DNA of 64,000 nt. Source: Enterobacteriaceae bacterium RIT693 (GTDB lineage: Bacteria > Pseudomonadota > Gammaproteobacteria > Enterobacterales > Enterobacteriaceae). Made by a program: the position numbers and the translations under genes. Of the stretch, positions 1 through 10,399 are shown piece by piece; the stretch's first letter is position 1; each line of letters begins with the position of its first letter. The stretch lies in contig WJYK01000005.1 of assembly GCA_009668225.1 (NCBI GenBank), positions 1-64,000 of the forward strand, read 5' to 3'. The notes under the pieces are model-generated. The model saw only the letters and a program-made list of their open reading frames with translations. It was not told the DNA's origin and did no database searches.

Positions 1-133
1 CTTTCTGACCGCATTCTTTTTCACCAACAGCGCGCAGAAAGCCAGCAAATCCAGGATATTTGCTGCATAAATCACCGCAAAATCACTGCCGGTGGCATAC
101 TAAGGCAAGAAATACTGCTAAAGGAATTGCGTT
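1..133. other. Left-end non-coding stretch
   Basis: No gene can be supported in this stretch upstream of yieP. A purine-rich AAAGGA motif about 10 bases before the yieP ATG is a good ribosome binding site. In E. coli the rrnC ribosomal RNA operon lies on the other side of yieP, but no rRNA sequence enters this window. Confidence 0.5.
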
Positions 134-832
134 ATGTCTTTATCCACTCAACAACTTGCCGCCCAAAAAAACCTTTCTTATATGTTGGCAGAGAAGTTAG
201 CCCAGCGAATTCTGAAGGGCGAATACGCCGCAGGAAGCATTTTGCCGGGCGAGATGGAGCTGGGTGAGTTATTTGGCGTTAGCCGCACTGCCGTTCGTGA
301 GGCCGTAAAGACATTAACCGCTAAAGGCATGCTTTTACCTCGTCCACGAATTGGGACGCGCGTTATGCCACGCAACCACTGGAACTTCCTTGATAAGGAA
401 CTGATAGCCTGGTGGATGACCAAAGATAACTTCAGCCATGTAGTAGAAGAGTTTTTAATTATGCGTAATAGCCTGGAGCCTCAGGCCTGCGCGTTAGCCG
501 CTATTAATAGCAATGAGCAGCAGCGTACCAGGCTGGCTCAGTTAATGGCGCAAATGACGGAACTCCAGAAGACCTTTGACCGGCAGCGGTGGATTGAAGT
601 GGATATGGCCTACCACGAGCTCATCTATGAAATGAGTGGTAACCCTTTCATGACATCTTTCGCGAACTTATTCAGGTCGATTTATTACAATTACTTCACC
701 GCGATTACCGATAACGAAGTCATTAAGCTCGATTTGCATCAGGCGATTGTTGATGCCATTACTCAGGGAGAGGAGCAGGCCGCCTTTAATGCCTGCCTGG
801 CGCTATTAAAGGAACCCGTCGCTCATCGGTAG
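134..832 (+). CDS. yieP: GntR/FadR-family transcriptional regulator YieP
   Basis: A 232-residue regulator of the GntR superfamily, FadR subfamily. The first 75 residues form the winged helix-turn-helix, with the family's typical GEMELGELFGVSRTAVREAV stretch near residues 37-56. The remainder is the all-helical FCD effector domain. Length and sequence match E. coli YieP closely. The next gene, the exporter hsrA, follows 30 bases later on the same strand, as in E. coli, so the two probably form an operon and YieP may control the exporter. The effector is unknown to me. The chosen ATG has a good AAAGGA site upstream. Confidence 0.93.
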   Translation: MSLSTQQLAAQKNLSYMLAEKLAQRILKGEYAAGSILPGEMELGELFGVSRTAVREAVKTLTAKGMLLPRPRIGTRVMPRNHWNFLDKELIAWWMTKDNFSHVVEEFLIMRNSLEPQACALAAINSNEQQRTRLAQLMAQMTELQKTFDRQRWIEVDMAYHELIYEMSGNPFMTSFANLFRSIYYNYFTAITDNEVIKLDLHQAIVDAITQGEEQAAFNACLALLKEPVAHR

Positions 833-862
833 TCTAAGGCGCACTTAACCTTCAGGATAATA

Positions 863-2257
863 ATGACGAAAACAGCACGCAGCATGGCCGGCCTGCCGTG
901 GATAGCCGCAATGGCTTTCTTTATGCAGGCGCTGGATGCCACCATTCTTAACACCGCGCTCCCGGCAATAGCCCATAGCCTGAATCGCTCACCGTTGGCC
1001 ATGCAGGCCGCCATTATTAGCTACACCTTAACTGTCGCAATGCTTATCCCGGTAAGCGGTTGGTTAGCCGACCGCTTCGGCACACGTCGCGTATTTATGC
1101 TGGCGGTTAGCTTGTTTACCCTCGGCTCCTTCGCCTGCGCCATGTCCGGGTCGCTAACTCAGCTGGTCATCTTCCGCGTGATTCAGGGAATTGGCGGGGC
1201 AATGATGATGCCGGTGGCCCGCCTGGCGCTGCTTAGGGCCTATCCGCGCAGCGAATTACTCCCGGTGCTTAACTTTGTCACCATGCCCGGCCTGGTCGGC
1301 CCCATTATTGGCCCGCTGCTCGGCGGCGTGCTGGTGACCTGGGCAAGCTGGCACTGGATCTTTTTAATCAATATCCCGATTGGCATTCTGGGTCTGCTGT
1401 ATGCCCGTAAATACATGCCCAATTTCACCACGCCGAAGCGCGGGTTTGATATGAGCGGCTTCCTGCTCTTTGGTGCGGGGCTGGTGCTGATCTCCAGCGG
1501 AGTTGAATTATTTGGCGAGCGGATTGTTGCCAGCTATATAGGAATGTTGGTTATCCTGGGCGGTATTTTACTGCTGCTGACGTATGTCTGGCATGCTCGC
1601 CGCGTTCCGACGCCGCTTATTCCCCTGCCTCTCTTTAAGACGCGCACCTTCTCCGTTGGTATCGTCGGCAATATAGCCTCACGCCTCGGTACCGGCTGCG
1701 TGCCCTTTTTAATGCCGCTCATGCTGCAGGTCGGTTTTGGTTATTCAGCGCTGCTGGCTGGCTGCATGATGGCACCTACGGCAGTGGGTTCACTGCTGGC
1801 CAAATCGACGGTGACTCAGGTGCTGCGCTGGCTGGGCTATCGTAAAACTCTGGTCGGTATCACCCTCGTCATCGGCCTGCTTATTGCCCAGTTCTCGCTA
1901 CAGTCACCGGGAATGGAAGTCTGGCTGCTGATCCTTCCTCTCTTTATATTAGGGATGGCGATGTCGACGCAGTTTACGGCCATGAACACGATTACTCTTG
2001 CTGACCTTACGGATGAGAACGCCAGCAGCGGCAACAGCGTATTAGCGGTGACGCAGCAGCTGTCAATCAGCCTTGGGGTTGCGGTAAGCGCGGCGGTGCT
2101 GCGTGCATGGGAAGGTGTTGAGAGCGTTAATACCATCGAGCAGTTCCACTACACCCTCTTGACGATGGGTGCGATAACGCTGGTCTCTTCGGCGGTATTT
2201 CTGCTGCTGCGCCCCAAAGACGGGCGCAACTTAATAAAAGAACGTCACAAGTCTTAA
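863..2257 (+). CDS. hsrA: MFS multidrug-type exporter HsrA (DHA2 family)
   Basis: An inner-membrane transporter of 464 residues with about 14 hydrophobic segments, typical of the drug:H+ antiporter-2 (EmrB/QacA) branch of the major facilitator superfamily. The N-terminal [17 protein letters not shown] motif near residue 22 (motif D1 of this branch) and [11 protein letters not shown] (motif A) near residue 65 are visible. It matches E. coli HsrA (YieO), whose natural substrate is not established. It follows yieP closely. Its stop codon overlaps the stop of the convergent rbsR gene by a few bases, so the two transcripts must overlap. Confidence 0.93.
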   Translation: MTKTARSMAGLPWIAAMAFFMQALDATILNTALPAIAHSLNRSPLAMQAAIISYTLTVAMLIPVSGWLADRFGTRRVFMLAVSLFTLGSFACAMSGSLTQLVIFRVIQGIGGAMMMPVARLALLRAYPRSELLPVLNFVTMPGLVGPIIGPLLGGVLVTWASWHWIFLINIPIGILGLLYARKYMPNFTTPKRGFDMSGFLLFGAGLVLISSGVELFGERIVASYIGMLVILGGILLLLTYVWHARRVPTPLIPLPLFKTRTFSVGIVGNIASRLGTGCVPFLMPLMLQVGFGYSALLAGCMMAPTAVGSLLAKSTVTQVLRWLGYRKTLVGITLVIGLLIAQFSLQSPGMEVWLLILPLFILGMAMSTQFTAMNTITLADLTDENASSGNSVLAVTQQLSISLGVAVSAAVLRAWEGVESVNTIEQFHYTLLTMGAITLVSSAVFLLLRPKDGRNLIKERHKS

Positions 2258-3246
2258 ACGGACCTTCGTTCCACCAGCTCTGGCGTCAGCAGTAAGCGCT
2301 GCTGCGCCAGATCGGGCTGCCCCATCCGATGGATCAGCACATCCACCGCCAGCTCTCCCAACTCATCCTTAGGCTGATGAATAGTCGTCAGCGGCGGCGT
2401 CATATAGCGAGCAAGCTCAATATCATCGTAGCCAATCACCGCCATATCCTGCGGCACGCTGAGGCCGGCCTGATACAAAGCATGGTAAGCGCCCACGGCC
2501 ATCGCGTCATTGCCCATAAATACTGCATCCGGCCTTTCCTCCAGCGTGAGCAGCTCGCTCATGGCGCTAAACCCGCCCTGAAACTCAAAGTCGCCGATAA
2601 TTTCATATCCCGGAAGAATAGCCAGCCCGGCCTGATCCATGGCTTTACGGTAGCCTTCGAGGCGCAGCCTGGCCGGCGTTTTGTCCTGCGGCCCGGCAAT
2701 ACAGGCGATTCGGGTATAGCCATTATCGATAAGATGTTGCGTGGCCATTTCCCCGCCAAGCAGTGAGTTATCCTGAATCACATCACTCTGCCCCTCAAAC
2801 GGCGCCCAGTCCATCATTACGGTCGGGATCGTCGGGTAGCGGTTGATAATCTCCGGCGACGGCTGGTGCGTTTCGGTGCACAGCAGCAGCAATCCGTCCA
2901 CGCGCTTTTGCAGCAACGTTTCCAGATTACGGTTCATACGGTGCTCATCGCCTTCGGTATTGCACAGCACCAGGCTGTAGCCGCGCTCAAAGCAGCTGCG
3001 TTCAACGCCGCGAACCAGCTCGGAGTAAAAAGGGTTGCTACTCGCCGTGATCAGCATGCCGATGGTATGCGTTTGATTAAGCTTGAGGCTGCGCGCCAGC
3101 GCAGAAGGGGCATAATTCAGGGTTTTAACCGCTTCCTCTACCTTCTGGCGAATAGCATCGCTCACGAAGCGATCGTTATTAATGACGTGAGAAACGGTAG
3201 AAGTAGAAACGCCCGCCAGGCGGGCGACGTCTTTCATGGTAGCCAT
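2254..3246 (-). CDS. rbsR: Ribose operon repressor RbsR
   Basis: A LacI/GalR-family repressor of 330 residues. The N-terminal helix-turn-helix [20 protein letters not shown] (residues 4-23) and hinge helix precede a periplasmic-binding-protein-like ribose sensor domain. It is the last gene of rbsDACBKR, 3 bases after rbsK. The family knowledge is that RbsR represses the rbs promoter and ribose releases it. Two matching palindromic operators lie upstream of rbsD in this window. It overlaps hsrA tail to tail. Confidence 0.96.
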   Translation of the reverse strand: MATMKDVARLAGVSTSTVSHVINNDRFVSDAIRQKVEEAVKTLNYAPSALARSLKLNQTHTIGMLITASSNPFYSELVRGVERSCFERGYSLVLCNTEGDEHRMNRNLETLLQKRVDGLLLLCTETHQPSPEIINRYPTIPTVMMDWAPFEGQSDVIQDNSLLGGEMATQHLIDNGYTRIACIAGPQDKTPARLRLEGYRKAMDQAGLAILPGYEIIGDFEFQGGFSAMSELLTLEERPDAVFMGNDAMAVGAYHALYQAGLSVPQDMAVIGYDDIELARYMTPPLTTIHQPKDELGELAVDVLIHRMGQPDLAQQRLLLTPELVERRSV

Positions 3247-3249
3247 GGC

Positions 3250-4179
3250 TTACCTCTGCTGCTGCAGGAACTCATCAATTTCCTGGCGCCACGGTACGGA
3301 AGGCTGAGCGCCTTTTCGCGTTACGGCAATCGCGGCGGCTGCATGAGCGAATCGCACGGCGTCTTCCATCGGCTTATCTTCCAGCAGCGCGGTAACCAGC
3401 GCACCGTTAAAGGTATCGCCAGCAGCAATAGTATCGACGGCTTTGACCTTAAAGCCCGGCACGCGTTTGCCGCTGCCATTTTCACTGAGCCATACGCCAC
3501 GGCTGCCGAGGGTGATAATTACCGTGTTGATCCCCTTCCCGTGAAGCACTTCAGCGGCTTTGGCGGCATCTTCGTCGCTCTCAACGCGCACGCCGGTCAG
3601 CTTTTCCGCCTCGGTTTCGTTCGGGGTGATCATATCCAGCAGCGCCAGAAGCTCATCGGAGAGTTCACAGGCCGGGGCCGGGTTAAGAATAACTTTGGTC
3701 TGGTGCTGATGGGCAATTTTCGCCGCCGCCAGCACGCTTTCGAGCGGAGATTCCAGCTGCATTAATAAAGCAGAAGCTTTGGCGATTTTCTGCCGTTCCG
3801 CTTCAACCAGCCCAGGAGTTAAGGCCGCGTTAGCGCCAGCGTGGATCCCAATAACGTTTTCACCTGCGCCATTGACGAAAATCAGCGCGACGCCCGTCGC
3901 TTCATCATGAATAGTGCTGATTGGCGAAGTATCAATGTTATCACTGGCAAGCTGCTTACAAACGCGGCCACCAGTATCGTCATCGCCCACACAGGCAATA
4001 AACGCGATGTCAGCCCCACTGCGCCCCGCCGCCACGGCCTGGTTCGCACCTTTACCGCCGAACGCCACCTGATAGCCCTGCCCGGTAACGGTTTCGCCTG
4101 GCGTTGGGAAATGTTCGAGGTTGAGGATATGGTCAGCGTTAATGCTGCCAAGAACGACGAGTTTGCCTGTGCTTTTCAT
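3250..4179 (-). CDS. rbsK: Ribokinase
   Basis: Phosphorylates D-ribose to ribose 5-phosphate with ATP in the cytoplasm, the first step after uptake. The 309-residue protein is a PfkB-family sugar kinase. The N-terminal GGKGANQAVAAGRSGAD signature (about residues 42-58) and the C-terminal DTIAAGDTFNGAL signature with the catalytic aspartate are both intact. It lies between rbsB and rbsR, and a stem-loop in the short gap after rbsB may lower its expression relative to the binding protein. Confidence 0.97.
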   Translation of the reverse strand: MKSTGKLVVLGSINADHILNLEHFPTPGETVTGQGYQVAFGGKGANQAVAAGRSGADIAFIACVGDDDTGGRVCKQLASDNIDTSPISTIHDEATGVALIFVNGAGENVIGIHAGANAALTPGLVEAERQKIAKASALLMQLESPLESVLAAAKIAHQHQTKVILNPAPACELSDELLALLDMITPNETEAEKLTGVRVESDEDAAKAAEVLHGKGINTVIITLGSRGVWLSENGSGKRVPGFKVKAVDTIAAGDTFNGALVTALLEDKPMEDAVRFAHAAAAIAVTRKGAQPSVPWRQEIDEFLQQQR

Positions 4180-4200
4180 ATCTTGATATCCAGTTTGAGT

Positions 4201-4224
4201 GCGCCACTCATGCCTGAGTGGCGC
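4201..4224 (-). terminator. rbsB-rbsK intergenic stem-loop
   Basis: A perfect 10-bp inverted repeat, GCGCCACTCA and TGAGTGGCGC, with a 4-base loop lies just after the rbsB stop. There is no strong T-run on the minus strand, so it is more likely an mRNA-stabilising or attenuating hairpin than a full terminator. Such structures commonly sit after genes for abundant binding proteins. Confidence 0.7.
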
Positions 4225-4247
4225 GTTGCCCTGCTTTTCTTTGATTC

Positions 4248-5135
4248 TTATTTGGTGATCAGCTTCAAATCAACCGGGATTTTTGCATCCACTTTCTCGC
4301 CTTTCAGCACTTTATCAGCGGTTTCCACGCCGATAACGCCGATCTGGTCAGCCATCTGGGCAACCGTTGCGCCCAGCTTGCCGCCTTCTACCGCTTTCAC
4401 GCCGTCAGCCGTGCCGTCAAAACCGACGACCAGCACATCAGCTTTGCCCGCGGTTTGCAGCGCACGCAGGGCACCCAGTGCCATTTCGTCGTTCTGGGCA
4501 AACACCGCCTGGACGTTAGGGTGCGCGGTCAGCAGGTTCTGCATAACGTTCAGACCTTTAGTGCGGTCAAAGTCAGCCGGCTGGCTGGCCAGCACGTCAA
4601 ATTTATGTGCAGCAACGGCCTGCTTGAAACCTTCGCCACGCTCACGAGCAGCGGAAGCACCGGCAATCCCCTGCAGCTCAATGACTTTCGCGCCTTCACC
4701 CAGTTTCTTAGCAATGAAGTCACCGGCCATTTTCCCGCCGGCAACGTTATCAGAAGCGATGTGGCTAACTACGGTGCCCTGGTTCGCCATACGGTCAAGG
4801 GTGATCACCGGGATTTTAGCCTGGTTTGCCATTTTAACGGCATTCCCTACCGCATCAGAATCCGTTGGGTTAATCAGCATTAATTTAGTGCCACGAACGG
4901 TTAAGTCCTGCACGTTAGCCAGCTCTTTCGCCGGGTTGTTTTGAGAGTCCAGCACCACCAGGTTGTAGCCCAGCTTGTCAGCCTCTTTCTGCGCACCGTC
5001 TTTAAGCGACACGAAGAACGGGTTGTTCAGAGTGGAAACCACCAGCGCGATGGTGTCTTTAGCCATGGCGTTGGCGCTTACGGTGGCGCTCAGGGCGACA
5101 GCGGAAACCAGGGTAGCCAGTTTTTTCATGTTCAT
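4248..5135 (-). CDS. rbsB: Periplasmic D-ribose-binding protein
   Basis: The ribose receptor of the RbsABC importer, which also serves Trg-type chemoreceptors in relatives. The 295-residue protein begins with a classic signal peptide: MNMKK, a hydrophobic core, and an ANAMA cleavage site near residue 25. The mature part is a type I periplasmic-binding fold almost identical to E. coli RbsB, including the [13 protein letters not shown] start and the [10 protein letters not shown] segment. It lies between rbsC and rbsK in the operon, the usual position. Confidence 0.97.
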   Translation of the reverse strand: MNMKKLATLVSAVALSATVSANAMAKDTIALVVSTLNNPFFVSLKDGAQKEADKLGYNLVVLDSQNNPAKELANVQDLTVRGTKLMLINPTDSDAVGNAVKMANQAKIPVITLDRMANQGTVVSHIASDNVAGGKMAGDFIAKKLGEGAKVIELQGIAGASAARERGEGFKQAVAAHKFDVLASQPADFDRTKGLNVMQNLLTAHPNVQAVFAQNDEMALGALRALQTAGKADVLVVGFDGTADGVKAVEGGKLGATVAQMADQIGVIGVETADKVLKGEKVDAKIPVDLKLITK

Positions 5136-5162
5136 AGTCAGATGTCCTGTAGGGTTATGGTT

Positions 5163-6128
5163 TTACTGCTTTTTATTGTCCACCAGCACCGCCAGCAAAA
5201 TAACCACCGCTTTGACGATCATCTGGTAATAAGAAGAAACACCTAATAAATTCAGACCGTTGTTCAGGAAGCCGAGGATCAATGCCCCGATAAGCGTACC
5301 GACAATGCGCCCTTTACCGCCCGCCAGGCTGGTACCGCCCAGCACGACCGCCGCGATAGCATCCAGTTCATATCCCGCACCCGCCGTTGGCTGCGCAGAG
5401 GAAAGACGCGCTACTTCGATAATCCCGGCGAGCGACGCCAGCAGACCACACAGAGAGTAGACGATGATTTTCACTTTGTTGACGCTAATCCCGGACAGGC
5501 GCGTCGCCGCTTCGTTCCCACCGAGCGCATAGATATAACGTCCCAGGCGGGTATGGTGCAGCATGTACCATGCGGCCAGGAAGACAACAGCCATAATCCA
5601 GACCGGCGTCGGGATCCCCAGCGGACGGCCGATACCGAACCAGCCAAACAGGTCGGCATTATCAGAAAAGCCGGTATTCATCGGGCTACCGTTGGTGTAA
5701 ACCAGCGTCACCCCACGCAGCAGCAGCATCATCACCAGCGTGGCGATAAAGGCCTGAACTCGCCCTTTCGCCACAATCACCCCGGTCACGGCGCCAATAG
5801 CAGCTCCCAGAGCCAGCGCGGCGGCAACGGCCACCAGCGCATTCACCTCGAATCCTACAATCGAGGCCGCCACCGCCCCGGTCAGCGCCAGAAGAGAACC
5901 GACGGACAGGTCGATCCCGGAGGTCAGAATGACCAGCGTCATCCCCACGGCCATAATGGCGTTAACCGAGGTTTGCTGCAGGATGTTGAACAGGTTATTC
6001 ACGGTAAAGAAGTTCGGGCTCAGGGCCGAGACAATCGCAATCAGCACCAGCAGAGCGATCAGCGATTTTTGCTCCAACAGCCACGCTTTGGTGAACCAGC
6101 GACGGGTGGACACGGTCTGGGTACTCAT
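5163..6128 (-). CDS. rbsC: Ribose ABC transporter permease
   Basis: An inner-membrane permease of 321 residues in the BPD_transp_2 family, with multiple hydrophobic helices. The conserved cytoplasmic segment [19 protein letters not shown] (about residues 199-217) contacts the ATPase, and [20 protein letters not shown] follows. Its start overlaps the end of rbsA, which indicates translational coupling. Together with RbsA and RbsB it forms the high-affinity ribose importer. Confidence 0.96.
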   Translation of the reverse strand: MSTQTVSTRRWFTKAWLLEQKSLIALLVLIAIVSALSPNFFTVNNLFNILQQTSVNAIMAVGMTLVILTSGIDLSVGSLLALTGAVAASIVGFEVNALVAVAAALALGAAIGAVTGVIVAKGRVQAFIATLVMMLLLRGVTLVYTNGSPMNTGFSDNADLFGWFGIGRPLGIPTPVWIMAVVFLAAWYMLHHTRLGRYIYALGGNEAATRLSGISVNKVKIIVYSLCGLLASLAGIIEVARLSSAQPTAGAGYELDAIAAVVLGGTSLAGGKGRIVGTLIGALILGFLNNGLNLLGVSSYYQMIVKAVVILLAVLVDNKKQ

Positions 6129-7639
6129 TTATCTAACTCCTGATTCACTCGATTAAGCTTACCAACGGCCGCGGCCATCAGCGCCTCCTGGGTAGCGTCT
6201 TCACGGGAGAACTCCCCGCTCAGTCGCCCTTCGTGGATAACCATGATGCGGTCGCTCATGCCCAGCACTTCCGGCATCTCGGACGACACCAGAATGATGC
6301 TCAAACCCTCGGCTTTAAACTGGTTAATTAACTGATAAATTTCTTTTTTCGCCCCAACGTCAACGCCGCGGGTCGGCTCATCGAGGATCAGCACTTTCGG
6401 ACGGGTCATCAGGCCACGCGCGATGGCGACTTTCTGTTGGTTACCGCCGGACAGCAGGCCAATCGGCTGCTCCATAGAAGGCGTTTTGACGTTAAACAGG
6501 CGAATGAAATCCTGCACCGCCTGCTGCTCATCTTTATGCTTCAGGCTGCCAACGTCGCGGCTGAAATAGCGCAGCGCGGTCAGCGACATGTTCTCTTTCA
6601 CCGACATGCCCAGTACCAGGCCATCGCGCTTGCGGTCTTCGGAGATGTAAACGATGCCGTTTGCCAGCCCGTCCTGCGGAGAGCGAGTCACCACTTCCCG
6701 GCCATCCAGCGCCACATAACCGCCGGTTCTCGGCAGCGCGCCATACAGCACCTTCATGAGCTCGGTACGTCCGGCGCCCATCAGCCCGGCCACGCCGAGG
6801 ATTTCACCTTTGCGCAGCGTGAAAGAAACCTCTTTCACGCCGGGGCCGGAAACGTTATCGACCCGCAGACGAATGTCGCCCGGCTGTTTGTCCAGATGCG
6901 GATACTGGTCTTCAAGCTTGCGGCCAACCATCATTTCGATAAGCGTGTCTTCGGTGAGCGCGGAGACTTCGCGCTCGGCGATAAACTGCCCGTCGCGCAG
7001 AACGGTCACGTCGTCGCAGACTTCAAAGATCTCTTTCATTCGGTGGGAGATATAAACGATGCCGCAGCCCTGAGCCTTCAGTTCACGGATAACGCGGAAC
7101 AGCGACTCGGTTTCGGTGTCGGTCAGCGCATCGGTCGGCTCATCCATGACGATGACTTTTGACTCGAAGCTCAGCACCTTGGCTATCTCGACCATTTGCT
7201 GATCGCCAATCGACAGCTCGCCTACCAGGCGCTCGCTGGTGTAGCGTAAATTCAGCTTCGCCAGCAGCTTGTCGGCTTCCCGGTACATCTTCTTCCAGTC
7301 AATTTTGCCAAAACGCCCGACAAACTCGCGGCCAAGGAAGATGTTTTCCGCAATGCTAAGCTGCGGGATGAGATTAAGTTCCTGGTGAATAATCCCGATG
7401 CCGGCTTCCTGGGAGGCTTTCGGCCCGCTGAAGGCCGTTTCTTTCCCAAGCCACAGCAGCGAACCGGCATCTTTGGAGTAGATCCCGGTCAGGACTTTCA
7501 TCATGGTGGATTTGCCGGCGCCGTTTTCACCCACCAGCGCCATGGCGCGCCCCTGATAGACGTTCAGCGCCGCGCCAGAGAGGGCTTTCACCCCAGGGAA
7601 CGATTTATCGATCCCTTTAAGTTGCAGTAAAGGTTCCAT
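6125..7639 (-). CDS. rbsA: Ribose ABC transporter ATP-binding protein
   Basis: A cytoplasmic ATPase of 504 residues with two fused ABC domains, as usual for CUT2 monosaccharide importers. The N-terminal domain has Walker [10 protein letters not shown] (about residue 37) and the signature [11 protein letters not shown]. The C-terminal domain has the degenerate first loop GLMGAGRTE and the signature [15 protein letters not shown] with Walker [12 protein letters not shown]. It follows rbsD by 10 bases and overlaps rbsC. Confidence 0.97.
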   Translation of the reverse strand: MEPLLQLKGIDKSFPGVKALSGAALNVYQGRAMALVGENGAGKSTMMKVLTGIYSKDAGSLLWLGKETAFSGPKASQEAGIGIIHQELNLIPQLSIAENIFLGREFVGRFGKIDWKKMYREADKLLAKLNLRYTSERLVGELSIGDQQMVEIAKVLSFESKVIVMDEPTDALTDTETESLFRVIRELKAQGCGIVYISHRMKEIFEVCDDVTVLRDGQFIAEREVSALTEDTLIEMMVGRKLEDQYPHLDKQPGDIRLRVDNVSGPGVKEVSFTLRKGEILGVAGLMGAGRTELMKVLYGALPRTGGYVALDGREVVTRSPQDGLANGIVYISEDRKRDGLVLGMSVKENMSLTALRYFSRDVGSLKHKDEQQAVQDFIRLFNVKTPSMEQPIGLLSGGNQQKVAIARGLMTRPKVLILDEPTRGVDVGAKKEIYQLINQFKAEGLSIILVSSEMPEVLGMSDRIMVIHEGRLSGEFSREDATQEALMAAAVGKLNRVNQELDK

Positions 7640-7649
7640 ACTGGCCTCC

Positions 7650-8069
7650 TCAGAAGGTTACGCCAGCACAGAGAATGATATTCGCATACGGGGAACACTC
7701 CCCGCTGCGAATAACCGCATGTGCATCCGCGGTGTGCTGCTTGAACTGCTCATGACTGATGTAACGAATAGTTATGGTGTTTCCCTGGTGTTTTTGCAGT
7801 TGCTCAATGTGACTGAGCAACGTTTCGTGAAGCGCGGGATTATGTTGTTTGATTTCAGAAGCAATGATTGCCGCCTCAACCTGCATTTCCTGAGTTACCA
7901 CGTCCACGACCTGCATAAAGCCCGGAACGCCGTGAGTCAATGCCAGATCGATGCGCTGAGTATTGCGCGGAATTGGCAGCCCGGCGTCGGCAATCACCAG
8001 CGTATCGGTGTGCCCCAGACGGGAGATAACGGCCGAAATATCAGCGTTAAGAACGGTACCTTTCTTCAT
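7650..8069 (-). CDS. rbsD: D-ribose pyranase
   Basis: Interconverts the pyranose and furanose forms of D-ribose so that ribokinase receives its substrate. The 139-residue protein is the first gene of the operon and has the family's conserved N-terminal [22 protein letters not shown] region with the catalytic-site histidine. The start is supported by a purine-rich AGCAGGAAA site. The RbsR operator lies immediately upstream. Confidence 0.96.
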   Translation of the reverse strand: MKKGTVLNADISAVISRLGHTDTLVIADAGLPIPRNTQRIDLALTHGVPGFMQVVDVVTQEMQVEAAIIASEIKQHNPALHETLLSHIEQLQKHQGNTITIRYISHEQFKQHTADAHAVIRSGECSPYANIILCAGVTF

Positions 8070-8083
8070 TTTCCTGCTCCACT

Positions 8084-8099
8084 AGCGAAACGTTTCGCT
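8084..8099. promoter_or_regulatory. RbsR-type operator O1
   Basis: A perfect 16-base palindrome, AGCGAAACGTTTCGCT, centred at 8091.5. It has the CG-centred symmetry of LacI/GalR operators. It starts at about +1 of the predicted rbs promoter, where bound RbsR would block initiation. Confidence 0.85.
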
Positions 8100-8106
8100 G
8101 ATAATG

Positions 8107-8136
8107 AGTGTAGGAAATGAGATGGCGGTTAAACAA
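8107..8136 (-). promoter_or_regulatory. rbs operon core promoter
   Basis: On the minus strand, a TTGTTT -35 element (8136-8131) and a TACACT -10 element (8112-8107) are separated by 18 bases. This predicts a start near 8100, directly at operator O1. The assignment is by eye. The fit with the operator and with a CRP site at -61.5 supports it. Confidence 0.6.
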
Positions 8137-8153
8137 CCACCAGGTTAAAGAAG

Positions 8154-8169
8154 TGTGATCAACATCGAA
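8154..8169. promoter_or_regulatory. Probable CRP site of the rbs promoter
   Basis: A perfect TGTGA left half followed by a poorer right half (TCGAA), centred about 61.5 bases upstream of the predicted start, the classic class I position. It overlaps the left half of operator O2, so CRP and RbsR might compete there. Confidence 0.5.
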
Positions 8170-8179
8170 ACGTTTCGCT
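8164..8179. promoter_or_regulatory. Second RbsR-type operator O2
   Basis: ATCGAAACGTTTCGCT repeats the core of O1 (CGAAACGTTTCG), centred at 8171.5, exactly 80 bp upstream of O1. The pair could support looping by a tetrameric or bridging repressor. The second site also overlaps the CRP half-site. Confidence 0.7.
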
Positions 8180-8190
8180 AATAAACGCAA

Positions 8191-8213
8191 AACGGTACCT
8201 GAGTACCGTTTTT
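8191..8213 (-). terminator. Terminator hairpin between kup and rbsD
   Basis: Inverted repeat AACGGTAC / GTACCGTT with a CTGA loop and T residues on both strands. It is placed to stop transcription coming from kup before it enters the rbs promoter. Confidence 0.7.
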
Positions 8214-8222
8214 AGTGTTTGC

Positions 8223-8258
8223 ACCCTCTCCCTGTGGGAGGGGGTCGGGGTGAGGGGA
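8223..8258. repeat. C-rich palindromic repeat, copy 1
   Basis: CACCCTCTCCC and GGGAGGGGG arms followed by GTCGGGGTGAGGGG. It is the first of six loci in this window carrying the same family of imperfect palindromes, all built on CCCTCACCCC and CCCTCTCCCC blocks. It lies between kup and rbsD. Confidence 0.8.
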
Positions 8259-8306
8259 TCAGGCCGAATCGTTCCTGATATCTGACACCAGCACTGATTC
8301 GCTAAC

Positions 8307-10175
8307 TTAAATCTCGACCTGGGTGCCCAGCTCAATAACCCTGTTCGGCGGGATCTCAAACTGGTCAGGCGCACGTAGAGCGTTTCGCTGCAGGGCGAGG
8401 AACAGCTTGCCGCGCAGGCGGAGATACCAAGGGCGCTTGCCGATAATCAGCGACTCGTGCGACATAAAGAACGATGTTTCCATCATCCGGCAGCTCAGCC
8501 CCTCAAGGCCGCAGCGGTGGAAAATCTCTTCCACGTTCGGTGTTTCACGCCAGCCGTAGCTTGCCACCACGCGCCAGAAGGTTGGCGACAGCTGCTCAAT
8601 GGAAACACGACGCACGTTGTGAACGTACGGCGCATCTTCGGTACGCAGGGTCAGCAGCACCACTCGCTCATGCAGCACTTTGTTGTGCTTGAGGTTATGC
8701 AGCATCGCGAACGGAATCACGTTCAGAGCGCGGGACATATAGACCGCTGTGCCCGGGACGCGAACCGGCGGCGACTTCTCGAGGGAAGCAATCATCGCTT
8801 CGAGAGAATTACCGTGCTCGTGCATGCGGCGCAGCAGGCGGAAGCGCTCGCTCTTCCACGTCGTCATGATGGTAAACATGACGAGGCCCAGCGTGAGCGG
8901 CAGCCAACCGCCGGAGACGATTTTCTCGAGGTTAGCCGAGAACAGCGGCACGTCGATAAACAGGAAGCCCACGCACATCAGGAGCACGGCAATTTTATTC
9001 CAGTGCCAGTTTTTGCGCGCGACGGTACAGCAGAGGATCGAGGTCAGCACCATCGTGCCGGTTACTGCAATCCCGTATGCTGCCGCCAGATTACTGGAAT
9101 GTTCGAAGCTGACTATGACGATAACCACGGCGATATACAGGATCCAGTTAATCGCTGGAATGTAAATCTGCCCGGACTCCATTTCCGAGGTGTGGATGAT
9201 GCGCATTGGCGAGAGATAGCCCAGACGAACCGCCTGACGCGTCAGCGAGAAGACGCCGGAAATAACGGCCTGAGAGGCGATAACCGTGGCCAGCGTCGCC
9301 AGAATCAGCAGCGGGATCAGCGCCCAGTCAGGCGCCAGCAGGAAGAACGGGTTTTTAATCGCTTCCGGGTTCTTCAGCAGCAGCGCGCCCTGGCCAAAAT
9401 AGTTAAGGACCAGAGAAGGCAGAACCGCAATAAACCATGCGATGCGAATCGGGAGCTTACCGAAGTGCCCCATATCGGCATACAGCGCTTCAACGCCGGT
9501 TATCGCCAGCACCACCGCACCGAGAGCAACGAACGACACCGTTTTATACTGCACGAAGAAATTCACCGCCCAGGCAGGGTTAAGCGCCTGCAGGACTTCC
9601 GGGTTGCCGATAATACTGCGCGCGCCCAGGACGGCGAGCGTCAGGAACCACAGCAGCATCACCGGAGCAAACAGCTTGCCCACCATCCCGGTGCCGTGCT
9701 TCTGAATCATAAACAGCAGCGTCAGAACAATAATAGAGAGAGGGACGATGTATTGGTCCAGCTGCGGCGCGGCTATCTCCAGGCCTTCTATGGCCGACAT
9801 CACCGATATCGCCGGCGTGATAACCACCTCGCCGTAGAAGAAGCTGCCGCCAATCAACCCCATGATTACCAGCACCGAGGTCATGCGGGCAGTCGTATTG
9901 CGCCCGGCCAGAGACATCAGCGTTAAGATCCCGCCTTCCCCGGCATTATCCGCACGCATCACAAAGGTGAGGTATTTAATGGAGACGACCAGAACCAACA
10001 GCCAAAAAATTAACGACAAAAAACCAAACACGGCGTCGCGTTCAACGCCAAACCCAAACTGCCCGGACAGGCATTCACGAAGGGTATAAAGCGGGCTGGT
10101 ACCTATATCACCGTACACAACCCCGATAGCAGCCAGCGTAACGGCCGGCAACGATTGTTTATTATCAGCGCTCAT
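8307..10175 (-). CDS. kup: Low-affinity potassium transporter Kup
   Basis: A potassium:proton symporter of 622 residues in the inner membrane. The N-terminal two thirds carry about 12 hydrophobic helices, including the conserved [17 protein letters not shown] entry motif near residues 18-34. A soluble C-terminal domain follows. Length and sequence match E. coli Kup (TrkD). The gene is separated from rbsD by a terminator hairpin and is divergent from ravA, the E. coli arrangement. Confidence 0.96.
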   Translation of the reverse strand: MSADNKQSLPAVTLAAIGVVYGDIGTSPLYTLRECLSGQFGFGVERDAVFGFLSLIFWLLVLVVSIKYLTFVMRADNAGEGGILTLMSLAGRNTTARMTSVLVIMGLIGGSFFYGEVVITPAISVMSAIEGLEIAAPQLDQYIVPLSIIVLTLLFMIQKHGTGMVGKLFAPVMLLWFLTLAVLGARSIIGNPEVLQALNPAWAVNFFVQYKTVSFVALGAVVLAITGVEALYADMGHFGKLPIRIAWFIAVLPSLVLNYFGQGALLLKNPEAIKNPFFLLAPDWALIPLLILATLATVIASQAVISGVFSLTRQAVRLGYLSPMRIIHTSEMESGQIYIPAINWILYIAVVIVIVSFEHSSNLAAAYGIAVTGTMVLTSILCCTVARKNWHWNKIAVLLMCVGFLFIDVPLFSANLEKIVSGGWLPLTLGLVMFTIMTTWKSERFRLLRRMHEHGNSLEAMIASLEKSPPVRVPGTAVYMSRALNVIPFAMLHNLKHNKVLHERVVLLTLRTEDAPYVHNVRRVSIEQLSPTFWRVVASYGWRETPNVEEIFHRCGLEGLSCRMMETSFFMSHESLIIGKRPWYLRLRGKLFLALQRNALRAPDQFEIPPNRVIELGTQVEI

Positions 10176-10399
10176 AGACTAATCTTTTGTTGGAATCCCG
10201 AAAACGTGTGCTTAGTCCCTTGGCCCACAAAACGGCGCACAGTATGCACGATAATTGTGTAAATCGTACTCCTAAATGCATTTGACTTATCCCAGCTCAA
10301 ACGCTGCATGCGGCATAATCAGCACATTAACTGGCTAAAAATAAACGCTATACTCGCGTTCCTCCACAGGGTTAACCGCGTAAGGATGCAAAGCTAATT

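Noticed and set aside
2866-3765. Plus-strand frame of 299 codons opposite rbsR and rbsK
   Set aside because: It spans the junction of two genuine genes on the other strand and has no family features.
8457-9926. Long open frame of 489 codons on the plus strand across kup
   Set aside because: It lies opposite kup, which is a full-length, recognisable transporter. The predicted protein is rich in His, Arg and Gln with no family features, as expected for an antisense frame in GC-rich coding DNA.
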